Below are positions 46,752 to 57,762 of a stretch of 64,000 nucleotides of DNA, piece after piece. Positions within the stretch are counted from its first letter, which is position 1; each line of letters begins with the position of its first letter. Under the pieces are notes generated by a model, which ran no database searches, was not told where the DNA came from, and saw only the letters and a program-made list of their open reading frames with translations. The stretch comes from F23-B02 sp963650165 (GTDB lineage Bacteria > Bacillota > Clostridia > Oscillospirales > Oscillospiraceae): contig CAVJKX010000007.1 in the NCBI GenBank assembly GCA_963650165.1, positions 35,954-99,953 of the forward strand, written 5' to 3'. Made by a program: the position numbers and the translations under genes.

Positions 46752-47117
46752 TCATCTGCCGTCAGGCAGACACTTATTTATATGCAGAAGTATGTCCGTG
46801 CAAACGCCTTCAAAATTGCGCATCACGTCCAGGTTCGAGTACCGGCACACAGTCAGCCCCAGACCTTGCAGATACTCGTCGCGCTCAGCATCACTCGCCT
46901 TGCCGTCATCCTCGCAGTGCTGCGATCCGTCCAGCTCGATGACCAGCCGCGCAGCGGCGCAGTAAAAATCGACGATATAGCAGTCGATGACTTTTTGCCT
47001 CTTGAAGGCGAGCGGCTGAAATCTGAGAAAGCCGTACCACAGCTGGCGCTCTTCCTTTGTCATATTTTTGCGCAGATGCTGTGCAAAGTCTGTGAGCTTT
47101 GGATTGTTGCGGTTCAT
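46752..47117 (-). CDS. DUF559 domain protein (PD-(D/E)XK-type endonuclease fold)
   Basis: 121 residues, single DUF559 domain related to very-short-patch-repair and other PD-(D/E)XK nucleases. Active-site-like residues: DFYCAAARLVIELDGSQH near 70-87 (Asp, then Glu-x-Asp) with the following His, then DAERDEYLQGLGLTVCRYSN. Start MNRNNPKLTDFAQHLRKNMT is typical. Cellular role of the family is poorly known. The gene lies directly between the end of the inverted-repeat element (46750) and another fragment of the same repeat (47118-47147), so it probably travels or co-evolves with it (inference). Confidence 0.82.
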   Translation of the reverse strand: MNRNNPKLTDFAQHLRKNMTKEERQLWYGFLRFQPLAFKRQKVIDCYIVDFYCAAARLVIELDGSQHCEDDGKASDAERDEYLQGLGLTVCRYSNLDVMRNFEGVCTDILLHINKCLPDGR

Positions 47118-47147
47118 TTTTCACCTCTTCCAATCAAGGGAAGGCAA
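47118..47147. repeat. Fragment of the 45-bp repeat on the other side of the DUF559 gene
   Basis: CACCTCTTCCAATCAAGGG then AAGGCAA, nearly identical to 46617-46644 in the tandem array. It lies between the DUF559 start and the trkH stop. Confidence 0.75.
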
Positions 47148-47149
47148 AC

Positions 47150-48595
47150 TCACTTTCTCCAGGTGTCGGGGGCGAAGAGGATCAGCATGGGGAATATCTC
47201 GAGGCGGCCAAGGAACATATCGAAGCACAGCACGGCCTTGCTGAGTATATTCAGGCTCGAAACGCCCATGGTGAAGGTGTTCGAGTCGATGCCGTAACCG
47301 ACGTTGCTGAGGCTCGAGATGCCCGCCAGCATTCCGTCGCCGATGGCAAGGCCGTCGATCGACAGCACGACGCCCGTCGCCACGACCGCCATGAAGTAGA
47401 CGATCGCAAAGCTCTCGACCGCGGATACCGTTTCCTCCTCGACGATCTCGCCGTCAAGGTGGATAAGGTGCACGGAGTTCGGCGTGACGGTGCTTGCAAT
47501 GGCGCGGTAGGTGCTCTTGGCGAGGATCATGACGCGCGACAGCTTCATGCCGCCGCCTGTGGAGCCCGACATGGGGCCCGTTATCATCAGCACCGTCAGC
47601 ATTGCCCACACGAACGGCGACCAGAAGCTCGCGTCGACCGAGACGTAGCAGGTCGTGCTGATGATGGATATGACCTGGAACAGCGTGTGGTGCACGCCGT
47701 CGGCTATGCTGCCGAACTTCGAGGCCGTGTCGATGCCCATGAGCAGCGCCACGCCCAGCACGACGATCACAAAGGTGCGCAGCTCGCGGCTGCGGCGGAT
47801 GCGCAGGAAGTCGCGCGCAAGCGCACAGTAGAACAGGCTGAAGCTCATGCTGCACAGCGTCATGAATACGAGCGTCACGTTCTGCGCATAAGCGCCGTAG
47901 GACGCCATACTGTCGTTGCGGATGGCAAAGCCGCCCGTGGATACCGTGCTCAGCGAGATGTTCACCGAGTCGAACAGCGGCATTCCGCCGAGGCACAGCA
48001 GAACTATCTGCGCGGCGGTCATAACCATATATATCTCATACAGCAGCTTTGCCGACTTCTGCATCCTCGGCACGAGCTTTGCCGCCATGGGGCCGGGAAA
48101 CTCCGCGCGCAGCAGGAACATCGAGCCGCCCTCGCGCGCCACCGGCGCTATCGCCAGCAGGAACACCAGCACGCCCATGCCGCCGATCCAGTTGGTGATG
48201 CTGCGCCAGAGCAGTATCGCCCGCGGCGCGGCTTCCACGTCATCGATGATCGTGGCTCCCGTTGTCGTAAAGCCGGAAACGGTCTCGAACACGGCGTCGG
48301 ATATGCTCGGGATAACGCCCGATGCGTAAAACGGCACGGCGCCGAACAGCGATATGATGATCCACGCCAGCGCGACCGTAACAAAGCCGTCGCGCGCGCC
48401 CAGCGGGCGCTCGCGGTTGCGCAGCAGGCCGCAGGGTATGCCGATCAGCAGCAGCACCGTCATCGCCGAGGCAAAGCCGCGCATGACGTTCTCGTCGCCG
48501 TCAACGACCGCGAGCACGAACGGCGGCAGCATGAACGCCGCTTCGATGCACAGTATGACGCTTATCGTTTTTCTCATTGTTCCCGTATTCATCAT
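47150..48595 (-). CDS. trkH: TrkH/KtrB-family potassium uptake channel subunit
   Basis: 481 residues, eight or more membrane segments in four M1-P-M2 units. Selectivity-filter glycines are in GFTTTGAT near 108, STVSTGGFAI near 219, ISTTCYVSVD near 312 and SNVGYGI near 437. Works with the TrkA RCK protein encoded just upstream; the ATG overlaps the trkA stop (ATGA). Imports K+ across the cell membrane. Confidence 0.93.
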   Translation of the reverse strand: MMNTGTMRKTISVILCIEAAFMLPPFVLAVVDGDENVMRGFASAMTVLLLIGIPCGLLRNRERPLGARDGFVTVALAWIIISLFGAVPFYASGVIPSISDAVFETVSGFTTTGATIIDDVEAAPRAILLWRSITNWIGGMGVLVFLLAIAPVAREGGSMFLLRAEFPGPMAAKLVPRMQKSAKLLYEIYMVMTAAQIVLLCLGGMPLFDSVNISLSTVSTGGFAIRNDSMASYGAYAQNVTLVFMTLCSMSFSLFYCALARDFLRIRRSRELRTFVIVVLGVALLMGIDTASKFGSIADGVHHTLFQVISIISTTCYVSVDASFWSPFVWAMLTVLMITGPMSGSTGGGMKLSRVMILAKSTYRAIASTVTPNSVHLIHLDGEIVEEETVSAVESFAIVYFMAVVATGVVLSIDGLAIGDGMLAGISSLSNVGYGIDSNTFTMGVSSLNILSKAVLCFDMFLGRLEIFPMLILFAPDTWRK

Positions 48596-49950
48596 GCAAA
48601 TATATCGTTCAGGTCAAGGATCTCGCGTCCCGCGGTCGTTACGATGACGACCGTGTCGCCGGCCGAGAGCGTATCGCGGCCGCCGGGGATGATGATCCTG
48701 CCCAGGTGGTTTATGCAGACTATAAGTATGCCGGGCTTGAGCTTTATGTCCATGAGCTGCTCGCGCAGGTGCCTTGTCGCATCGGTAACGGCAAACTCCA
48801 GCGCCTCGGCGCGGCCGTCGGCTATGCGGTGGATGGTGAGCACCGCGCTGCCGCCGGTGTTCTCCATCGCGCGGACATAGCGGATGATGGCATAGGTCGA
48901 CAGGCTCTTCGGGCTTATCAGGCTGTCCGCGCCGCGGTCGCCGAGGATCTCGCCGTATTCCATGCGGTTTATCTTCGTCAGGAGCTGCGGAACGCCCACC
49001 TTGCGCGCGAACATGCCGATGATGATGTTCTCCTCGTCCATATTCGTCAGCGGCAGCACCGCATCCATCTGGCGGATGTTGTGCGTTTTCAGCACCGCCT
49101 GGCTCGAGCCGTCCGAGCAGATGACGCTCACCTCCGGGTACTTCTGCGCGAGGTACTCGCAGCGTGCGCGGTTCATCTCGATGAGCTTTATGCTCGTGCC
49201 GGATTTTATCAGCATCGGCGCGAGATATTCCGCGATCCTGCCGCCGCCGACGATGAGCACGTTCTTGCTCTTCTTGCTGCGGAGCTTCAGCTCATGCGTG
49301 AGCTCAACGAGCGAGGACGCGGGCGCGGTGACGTAGATCTTGTCGCCGCTGCGCAGAGTAAAGCTGCCGTCGGGGATAAAGACCTTCTCGCCGCGCAGCA
49401 CCGAGCAGATAAGGACATGCACCTTTATTCTCTTGCGGAGATCCGCAAGACACAGTCCGTCGAGCGGGCTGCCCTCGGATATGAACAGCTCCACTATCTC
49501 GGCCTTGCCCTCGGCAAAGGTATCGCGCTTTATAAACGCGGGGATCTGGAGCAGCCTGTATATCTCCTTTGCCGCCAGAAGCTCGGGATTTATGGTCATG
49601 GACAGGCCGAGCTCGGCCTTGAGGACGTAAAGCTGCTCGGAATACTCGAGATTCCGCACGCGCGCGATGGTGTTCTTGCAGCCGAGCTTGCGCGCGACGA
49701 TGCAGGCGAGCATGTTGAGCTCATCCTGCGCCGTGACCGCTATGAGCAGGTCGCTCTCGTCGACGTTTGCCTCGCGCTGAACCGACAGCGCCGCGCCGTT
49801 TCCGCACAGGGTCATGACGTCCAGCGTGTCGGATATGAGCTTTACCTTGTCCTTGTTTATATCGACGACCGTTATATCGTGTTTTTCGTTCGCCAGCTCC
49901 TCGGCAAGCGAGTAGCCTATCTTGCCCGCGCCGACTATTACGATCTTCAT
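48592..49950 (-). CDS. trkA: TrkA potassium uptake regulator
   Basis: 452 residues with two RCK_N Rossmann domains (VGAGKIGYSLAEELANEKHD at the N-terminus, VGGGRIAEYLAPMLIKSGTS near 233), each followed by an RCK_C domain. Binds NAD(H)/ATP and gates TrkH. Overlaps trkH by 4 nt; its promoter is probably in the 69-nt AT-rich gap upstream. Confidence 0.94.
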   Translation of the reverse strand: MKIVIVGAGKIGYSLAEELANEKHDITVVDINKDKVKLISDTLDVMTLCGNGAALSVQREANVDESDLLIAVTAQDELNMLACIVARKLGCKNTIARVRNLEYSEQLYVLKAELGLSMTINPELLAAKEIYRLLQIPAFIKRDTFAEGKAEIVELFISEGSPLDGLCLADLRKRIKVHVLICSVLRGEKVFIPDGSFTLRSGDKIYVTAPASSLVELTHELKLRSKKSKNVLIVGGGRIAEYLAPMLIKSGTSIKLIEMNRARCEYLAQKYPEVSVICSDGSSQAVLKTHNIRQMDAVLPLTNMDEENIIIGMFARKVGVPQLLTKINRMEYGEILGDRGADSLISPKSLSTYAIIRYVRAMENTGGSAVLTIHRIADGRAEALEFAVTDATRHLREQLMDIKLKPGILIVCINHLGRIIIPGGRDTLSAGDTVVIVTTAGREILDLNDIFA

Positions 49951-50019
49951 TTTCCTATCCTCTCTAAAAATACTTATTTTCAGAAAAAATTCGTACCCTT
50001 TATAATAACACCATATTAA

Positions 50020-50904
50020 TTAATTAGCAATAGCCGACGAGCGCAGCCACTCGACCGTGTAGTCGGCAAATTTGCGCGTTGCGGGGCTCCGGCGGCTGGT
50101 CTCGGTAATGGCGAGGCCGATCACGCGCTTGGAGGGCGGAACGAGCTCCTTTATAACGATATCGTCGTGCCGCCCCTTGAGCAGAAGCTCCGGCATGATG
50201 GATATGCCCAGTCCCTTTTCGACCATGGCTATGATGGCGTAGTCGTCCTTTGTGGAAAAGCGTATGTTCGGCTTTATACCGGCGGCGGCGAGGGCGCGGT
50301 TTGCGTCGTGGTTGGACTCCTCCAGCAGCGTTATGAACGCCTCCGTTTCGCACTCGACGAGCGGGAACTTGGGGTATGACTCGAACTTGTGCCCGTGCGG
50401 GAGTATGGCGAGCAGCCTGTCCTCCATGAGCGGTATGCATTCGCATTTCAGCTGCATCGGCACGTTCACGAAGCCGAGGTCGATGCTCCCCTCCTCTATC
50501 CAGCGCTCGACGTCGTAGTAGTCGCCGTTGAAGAGCTTCAGATCGACATTGGGATAGTCGCGCCGGAACTCCTTTATTACGCCGGGCAGCCAGTGGACGG
50601 CGACGGAGGTGAACGCGCCGATGCGCACGGTGCCGGAATCGAGCCCGCGTATGGCCGAGGCCGTCTGCCGCAGTTGCTCCTCATAGTTGAGCATGCCGCG
50701 CACCGAGGGCATTATCCTCTCGCCGTCGCCCGTGAGACGGACTCCGGCGCGCGAGCGCGTTATCACCGCAAAGCCGAGCTCGGCCTCCAGATTATTGATC
50801 GTATGGCTCACCGCCGACTGCGTACAGCCGAGCGCCTCGGCCGCCCTCGTGAGGCTGCCGAGCTCGACCACCTTGGCCAGCGTTTCGTATTTTGAAATGC
50901 TCAT
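50020..50904 (-). CDS. LysR-family transcriptional regulator
   Basis: 294 residues from the ATG at 50904 (GGGGAG upstream). Helix-turn-helix SLTRAAEALGCTQSAVSHTI near 17-36, and a substrate-binding effector domain beginning GTVRIGAFTSVAVHWLPGVI. Divergently transcribed from the sodium:solute symporter, the usual arrangement for a regulator and its target. A perfect palindrome (50937-50952) lies between them. Confidence 0.92.
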   Translation of the reverse strand: MSISKYETLAKVVELGSLTRAAEALGCTQSAVSHTINNLEAELGFAVITRSRAGVRLTGDGERIMPSVRGMLNYEEQLRQTASAIRGLDSGTVRIGAFTSVAVHWLPGVIKEFRRDYPNVDLKLFNGDYYDVERWIEEGSIDLGFVNVPMQLKCECIPLMEDRLLAILPHGHKFESYPKFPLVECETEAFITLLEESNHDANRALAAAGIKPNIRFSTKDDYAIIAMVEKGLGISIMPELLLKGRHDDIVIKELVPPSKRVIGLAITETSRRSPATRKFADYTVEWLRSSAIAN

Positions 50905-50924
50905 GTGCTCCCCTCTCCACATTT

Positions 50925-50952
50925 ACATGAATTTTATTCATGTTAACATGAA
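50925..50952. promoter_or_regulatory. Perfect palindromic operator in the LysR/symporter divergon
   Basis: TTCATGTTAACATGAA (50937-50952) is a perfect 16-bp palindrome; an additional ACATGAA half-site lies at 50925-50931, so three equally oriented or inverted CATG-containing half-sites occur in 28 bp. Likely site for the LysR protein. Confidence 0.7.
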
Positions 50953-51021
50953 AAATATTAGGTATGATAATAGTATAATCAATTTTTTAATTAAATCAAG
51001 CGGTTTTCGCATTTTCCCCGC

Positions 51022-51050
51022 TTGCAATGCATTTTTTGCGCGGCTATAAT
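51022..51050 (+). promoter_or_regulatory. Promoter of the sodium:solute symporter gene
   Basis: TTGCAA (51022-51027), 17-nt spacer, TATAAT (51045-51050), 35 nt before the ATG at 51086; about 70 bp downstream of the palindrome. Confidence 0.8.
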
Positions 51051-51085
51051 TCTGTCATTGCAAAAAATTGATTGGAGAAAGAAAC

Positions 51086-52621
51086 ATGTCAGCTAACATC
51101 ATCTGTATTCTGATTTCCATCGTCGTCTACCTTGTGGGCATGGTGGCCATCGGAGTTTACTACTCAAAGGGTCAGTCCGATGCGCACGAGTTCTACCTCG
51201 GCGGCCGCAAGCTCGGCCCCATAGTCACGGCGCTTTCCACCGAGGCCTCGGACATGAGCGCATACCTGCTCATGGGCGTGCCCGGACTTGCGTTCTTCTG
51301 CGGCGTCGCCGAGGCGAGCTGGACGGCCATCGGCCTTGCGATAGGCACCTATCTCAACTGGCTGATCGTCGCAAAGCGTCTGCGCCGCTACTCGGTGCGT
51401 CTGAACGCGCTCACCCTGCCCGAGTACATATCCCGCCGCTTCCGCGACGACACCAAGCTCATCGAGCTCCTGGGCGCCATAACCATCATCGTTTTCTACG
51501 TTCCCTACACGGCATCGGGCTTTTCCGCCTGCGGCAAGCTCTTCGGCACGCTGTTCGGCTATGACTACGTCCCCACGATGATAATCAGCGCCGTCGTCAT
51601 CGTTGCCTACACCGCCGGCGGCGGCTTCAAGGCGGCCTCCGTCACGAGTCTTGTGCAGAGCCTCATCATGGTCTTTGCCCTGGCGGTCGTTCTCATCTTC
51701 GGCATACACTCCGTCGGCGGCTTGGATCAGGTCGTCGCAAACGCCAAGGCCATCCCCGGCTACCTGAGCCTCACCGCATCGACCAACATCATGGCAAGCG
51801 AGGCGGGCGAGTTCGGCGCATTCAAGATCGTATCCACTCTTGCATGGGCGCTCGGCTACTTCGGCATGCCTCACGTCATCCTGCACTTCATGGCCATCGA
51901 GGACGAGAAGAAGCTCACCCTCAGCCGCCGCGTAGCTACCGTCTGGGTCGTCGTTTCACTGTCGATCGCCGTCATCATCGGCATCGTCGGCTACTCCATG
52001 GCCAAGGCCGAGCTCGTTACCATGTTCGGCGATGCGTCCTCGGCAGAGTCTCTCATCGTCTCCGTCGCGGCCGTCCTGTCCGAGTACGGCGCATTCTTCG
52101 CCGTTCTCTCCGGCCTTGTTCTCGCCGGTATCCTCGCGGCGACCATGTCCACGGCCGACGTTCAGCTTCTGGCCGCGGCAAGCGCCATTGCCCAGAACAT
52201 CATCCGCGGCGTTCTCGGCATCGAGCTGAGCGATAAGAAGGGCATGATCGTCGCCCGAGTGACCGTCATCTGCGTCGCCGTCTGCGGCGTACTGTTCGCG
52301 CTCGACCCCTCAAGCTCGATCTTCCGCGTCGTATCCTTTGCCTGGGCAGGCTTCGGCGCGACCTTCGGCCCCATCGTCCTGTTCTCGCTGTTCTGGAAGC
52401 GCTGCAACAAGTGGGGCGCTATCGCCGGCATGTTCTCGGGCGCTGCGATGGTATTCATCTGGAAATACGCGATCGCACCTCTCGGCGGCGTTCTGGCAAT
52501 ATACGAGCTGCTGCCCGCATTCATCACCTCCTGCGTCTTCATCGTCGTCGTGTCCCTGCTGACCAAGGCTCCCGAAAAGGAGATAGTCGAGGACTTCGAG
52601 GCCGTCGCCGCAATGAAGTGA
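51086..52621 (+). CDS. Sodium:solute symporter (SSS family, PutP-like)
   Basis: 511 residues, about 13 membrane segments. FYLGGRKLGPIVTALSTEAS then DMSAYLLMGVPG near 30-60 is the PutP-type Na+ site region; LPEYISRRFRDDTKLIELLG and LAGILAATMSTADVQLLAAAS near 350 are family motifs. PutP-type members carry proline; other amino or organic acids are possible. I start at the ATG at 51086, with GGAG 8 nt before it. Divergent from LysR. Confidence 0.88.
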   Translation: MSANIICILISIVVYLVGMVAIGVYYSKGQSDAHEFYLGGRKLGPIVTALSTEASDMSAYLLMGVPGLAFFCGVAEASWTAIGLAIGTYLNWLIVAKRLRRYSVRLNALTLPEYISRRFRDDTKLIELLGAITIIVFYVPYTASGFSACGKLFGTLFGYDYVPTMIISAVVIVAYTAGGGFKAASVTSLVQSLIMVFALAVVLIFGIHSVGGLDQVVANAKAIPGYLSLTASTNIMASEAGEFGAFKIVSTLAWALGYFGMPHVILHFMAIEDEKKLTLSRRVATVWVVVSLSIAVIIGIVGYSMAKAELVTMFGDASSAESLIVSVAAVLSEYGAFFAVLSGLVLAGILAATMSTADVQLLAAASAIAQNIIRGVLGIELSDKKGMIVARVTVICVAVCGVLFALDPSSSIFRVVSFAWAGFGATFGPIVLFSLFWKRCNKWGAIAGMFSGAAMVFIWKYAIAPLGGVLAIYELLPAFITSCVFIVVVSLLTKAPEKEIVEDFEAVAAMK

Positions 52622-52641
52622 TCCCGATTGAAGCGAATATG

Positions 52642-52671
52642 AAAAAACGAGGCTCGTTGAGCCTCGTTTTT
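52642..52671. terminator. Bidirectional terminator between symporter and bioY
   Basis: AAAAAACGAGGCTC/GAGCCTCGTTTTTT with a 4-nt loop; serves the convergent symporter and bioY genes. Confidence 0.92.
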
Positions 52672-53202
52672 TCAGTCTATATTCACATGCTTTCTTATGA
52701 CCCTGTCGGTCAGGAAGGCCAGCGCCATTTTTGCGGCATCCGGTATGATAAACGGGAACACGCATATACCGAGCGCCGAGGCGTAGCTTATGGGATTTGA
52801 AACGGAATATACCTTCACAAACCACACCGTCCCGAAGGCATAGCACACCGCAAGTCCCACGACGAGCGAAAGGATCTTCGCCCAGAGCTTTTGTCCGAAA
52901 AGCCGCTCGCCGAGCAAATAGCACAGGCCGGTAAATATAAAGCCTATGATGTAGCCGCCGCTCGGTCCCATGAGCTTGCCGACGCCGCCGGTAAAACCGG
53001 AGAACACCGGAAGCCCCACCGCACCGAGCGCTATGTACACCGCGACGGCTATGCTGCCGCGCCTGCCGCCCAGAAGCAGCAGCGCCGTAAATACCGCGTA
53101 GGTCTGCATCGTAAAAGGAATGGCTGCCGGAACCGACAGCCATGAGCAGACCGATATGAGCACCGCCAGCAGGGCGATGTAGGTCATATCCTTAGTCTTC
53201 AA
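52672..53202 (-). CDS. bioY: Biotin transporter BioY (ECF S component)
   Basis: 176 residues, six membrane segments. IPFTMQTYAVFTALLLLGGR and LGAVGLPVFSGFTGGVGKLM then GPSGGYIIGF are the BioY signature. Works with the ECF energising module (not encoded here). The start is a TTG at 53202 with GAGGTG 7 nt upstream, giving the typical N-terminus MKTKDMTYIALLAVLIS; the next ATG at 53187 has no proper ribosome site. 11 nt after nadE. Confidence 0.92.
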   Translation of the reverse strand: MKTKDMTYIALLAVLISVCSWLSVPAAIPFTMQTYAVFTALLLLGGRRGSIAVAVYIALGAVGLPVFSGFTGGVGKLMGPSGGYIIGFIFTGLCYLLGERLFGQKLWAKILSLVVGLAVCYAFGTVWFVKVYSVSNPISYASALGICVFPFIIPDAAKMALAFLTDRVIRKHVNID

Positions 53203-53213
53203 GTATAAACACC

Positions 53214-53935
53214 TCAGAATGTCAGAATGCTGCGGCGTTTGTGTTCACTCTTTGCGTGCATACGCTGAATTTTCTCAAGCACCGCGTCATCTATTTTACC
53301 ACCGTCAAGGTAAGTGTCAAGCTCTTTATAGGTAAAGCCCATTTCGCTCTCATCGGTCTGTCCGTCGAACAGGCCGGCAGAGGGCGCTTTTTCGATCACG
53401 CACTCGGGAGCCTTCAGCCAGCGGAGGAACTCGTATATCTCCGTGACGGTCAGGTCGTCGATGGGATTGAAGTCGCAGGCGCCGTCGCCCCACTTGGTGA
53501 AGTAGCCGACATAGCCCTCGCTGCGGTTGCCGGTGCCGGAAACAAGGCGGTTTTCCGAGGCCGCAACGGCGTACAGCGTCGCCATTCTCAGGCGCGGCGC
53601 GATATTCGCCTCGGCAGCGGCCGTAAGATCGGTGACGCCGCCTGCAAGCACCGCCTTCTCCGCCTCCTTTACCGCCGTAAGATCGGCGTAGCGGGTCTCG
53701 ATGCCGTACTGCGCGGCAACGGTCTCGCCGTCGCGCTTATCCATGTCGTAGTTGCGTGCGGTGCCGCAGGGCATGATTATGCCGACGGTGTTATCGCAGG
53801 CGGCCTTGCACAGGATGCCGACGAGTGCCGAGTCCTTGCCGCCGGAGTTGCCGTAGACTATGCCGTCGGCTCCGCTCTCACGCACGGCATAACGGATGAA
53901 CTGAACACGCTGAATGTATTCCTTTTCGTAGTTTC

Positions 53936-53939
<4 letters not shown>
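53214..53939 (-). CDS. nadE: NH3-dependent NAD+ synthetase
   Basis: 241 residues, no glutaminase domain. ATP-pyrophosphatase P-loop NSGGKDSALVGILCKAA near 30, then SGTGNRSEGYVGYFTKWGDG near 135 and a C-terminal tail. Makes NAD+ from deamido-NAD+ and ammonia. It overlaps the pyrG stop by 4 nt, so is translationally coupled to it. The P-loop has Lys where many NadE proteins have Ile. Confidence 0.9.
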
Positions 53940-55537
<1,598 letters not shown>

Positions 55538-55648
55538 TGCAATTTACTCTCTCATTCTTAAATTTGTTTTCATCTATAAAAATGCCGGAATTTCGAATCG
55601 GGAAAAGGTTTTTCTTCTCTTCCCGGTTCAAAATGGCCGGCGGTTTTC

Positions 55649-57748
55649 TCACACGGAGAACAGCATGTCGTAGTAGCTGGGGTACGGCCAGTATTCCGTA
55701 GCCGTGAGCGTTTCGAGCTTGTCGATGACGGTGCGCATATCCTCCATCTTGAGGAACACCTCGTCGTGGTAATACTTCATGAGCTCTGCATTGTCGACGC
55801 TCGGAGCGGTCTCCAGCGCACTTTTGAGGGATACCATCTTATCGAGCAGACTCTCGTTCAGGCTGCTGAGCGTTCCGATGAGCGCGCTCTCTACGCGGCA
55901 GGGAACCTCGGGCACGGCCTTGCGCTTTTTGATGAGCGTTTCGCTCAGTGCGGCGCTGTATTCGGAGACCGCGTTGAGCACGCCGTGCTGCACCATGTCC
56001 ACAAGCGTCTCGCCCTCTATTGCGATGACCTTGCAGTACTGCTCCATGTGTATCTCGTTGCGCGCGGCGATCTCGGCTTTCGTGTAAACGCCGTACTTGG
56101 TCAGAAGCTCGACGTTCTTCGGCAGCATGTACTCGGGCAGCGCCTGCGCGGAGTTCTTGAGGTTTTTAAGTCCGCGTCTTTCGGCTTCCTCGACCCAGCT
56201 GTCGTCGTAGCCGTTGCCTCCGAAGAGGATGCGGCCGTGCTCGGTGAAGCTGCGCTTTATGACCTCGTGCAGCGCGGCGGTGAAGTCCGGCGCCTTTTCC
56301 AGCTCGTCGGCGAAAACGCACAGGGAGTCGGCAATGATGGTGTTGAGCACCGTCGTCGGGCCCGCTATCGACTGGCTCGAGCCCGCCATGCGGAACTCGA
56401 ACTTGTTGCCGGTGAAGGCGACGGGCGAGGTACGGTTGCGGTCGGTGGTATCCTTGGGGATCGGCGGCAGCACGTCGACGCCGATGCGCAGCGTGCTCTT
56501 GCTCTTTTCGGTGTAGCCGGTATCGTGGACGATGGAATCGACGATGGCCTCGAGCTCCTCGCCGAGGAACACCGAGATTATCGCGGGAGGCGCCTCCTGC
56601 GCGCCGAGGCGGTGGTCGTTGCCCGCAAAGGCGACGGAGCATCTGAGAAGCTCCTGATACTTATCGACGCCGCGCACGAAGGCCGCGAGGAACAGCAGGA
56701 ACTGCGCGTTCTGGCTCGGGGTCTTGCCCGGGGAGAAGAGGTTCTTGCCGGTGTCGGTGCCGAGCGACCAGTTGTTGTGCTTGCCCGAGCCGTTTACGCC
56801 GGCGAAGGGCTTTTCGTGCAGCAGGCATACAAGGCCGTGGCGGTCTGCGACCTTCTGCATGATCTCCATGGCGATCTGGTTCTGATCGCTGGCGGTGTTC
56901 GCGTCGGAGTAGACCGGCGCCATCTCGTGCTGAGCCGGAGCGACCTCGTTATGGCGCGTTTTCGACAGAACGCCGAGCTTCCACAGCTCCTCGTCGAGAT
57001 CCTGCATGTACTCGGCAACTCTCGGACGGATGGTGCCGAAGTAGTGGTCCTCAAGCTCCTGGCCCTTGGGCGGCTTTGAGCCGAACAGCGTTCTGCCGCA
57101 CAGTCTCAGGTCCTCGCGCTCGAGAAACAGCTCTTTGTCAATGAGGAAATACTCCTGCTCGGGGCCGACCTGCGCGATGACCTTCTTCGTATCGGTATCG
57201 CCGAACAGACGCAGTATTCTCAGCGCCTGGCGGCTGACCGCGTCGCAGGAGCGCAGCAGCGGCGTTTTCTTATCCAGCGCCTCGCCGGAGTAGGAGCAGA
57301 ACACGGTCGGGATGCACAGCGTCCCGTCCTTTATGAATGCAAACGCGGTGGGGTCCCACGCGCTGTAGCCGCGCGCCTCGAAGGTAGCGCGCAGGCCGCC
57401 GGATGGGAAGCTCGATGCGTCGGGCTCGCCGCGCACAAGCTCCTTGCCGGAAAACTCCATCGTTATCGCACCGCCGCCGGCAGGCGAAATGAAGCTGTCG
57501 TGCTTCTCGGCGGTGATGCCGGTCAGGGGCTGGAACCAGTGAGTGAAGTGTGTTGCGCCGTTCTCGAGCGCCCACTGCTTCATGCCTTCGGCGATGCCGT
57601 CGGCTACTTCAAGGGTCAAAGGCTTGTCGTCGGACAGGCACTTTTTCCACTCCTGGAAGTATTTCTCCTTGACGTATTTGCGCATAGTGCGTTCGTTGAA
57701 CACGCAGCTGCCGAACAGCTCGGGGATCTTTTTTACTTCTCTGCTCAT
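55649..57748 (-). CDS. glnN: Glutamine synthetase, type III
   Basis: 699 residues, typical of GSIII dodecamers. GATHFTHWFQPLTGITAEKH near 60, FPSGGLRATFEARGY, PEQEYFLIDKELF near 218, KHNNWSL near 338, and NRTSPVAFTGNKFEFRMAGS near 440 hold the metal and ATP residues. Makes glutamine from glutamate, ammonia and ATP. Starts 14 nt after asnB and so lies under the same T-box. AAAGGAGG precedes the ATG. Confidence 0.95.
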   Translation of the reverse strand: MSREVKKIPELFGSCVFNERTMRKYVKEKYFQEWKKCLSDDKPLTLEVADGIAEGMKQWALENGATHFTHWFQPLTGITAEKHDSFISPAGGGAITMEFSGKELVRGEPDASSFPSGGLRATFEARGYSAWDPTAFAFIKDGTLCIPTVFCSYSGEALDKKTPLLRSCDAVSRQALRILRLFGDTDTKKVIAQVGPEQEYFLIDKELFLEREDLRLCGRTLFGSKPPKGQELEDHYFGTIRPRVAEYMQDLDEELWKLGVLSKTRHNEVAPAQHEMAPVYSDANTASDQNQIAMEIMQKVADRHGLVCLLHEKPFAGVNGSGKHNNWSLGTDTGKNLFSPGKTPSQNAQFLLFLAAFVRGVDKYQELLRCSVAFAGNDHRLGAQEAPPAIISVFLGEELEAIVDSIVHDTGYTEKSKSTLRIGVDVLPPIPKDTTDRNRTSPVAFTGNKFEFRMAGSSQSIAGPTTVLNTIIADSLCVFADELEKAPDFTAALHEVIKRSFTEHGRILFGGNGYDDSWVEEAERRGLKNLKNSAQALPEYMLPKNVELLTKYGVYTKAEIAARNEIHMEQYCKVIAIEGETLVDMVQHGVLNAVSEYSAALSETLIKKRKAVPEVPCRVESALIGTLSSLNESLLDKMVSLKSALETAPSVDNAELMKYYHDEVFLKMEDMRTVIDKLETLTATEYWPYPSYYDMLFSV

Positions 57749-57762
57749 GGTTGTTCCTCCTT

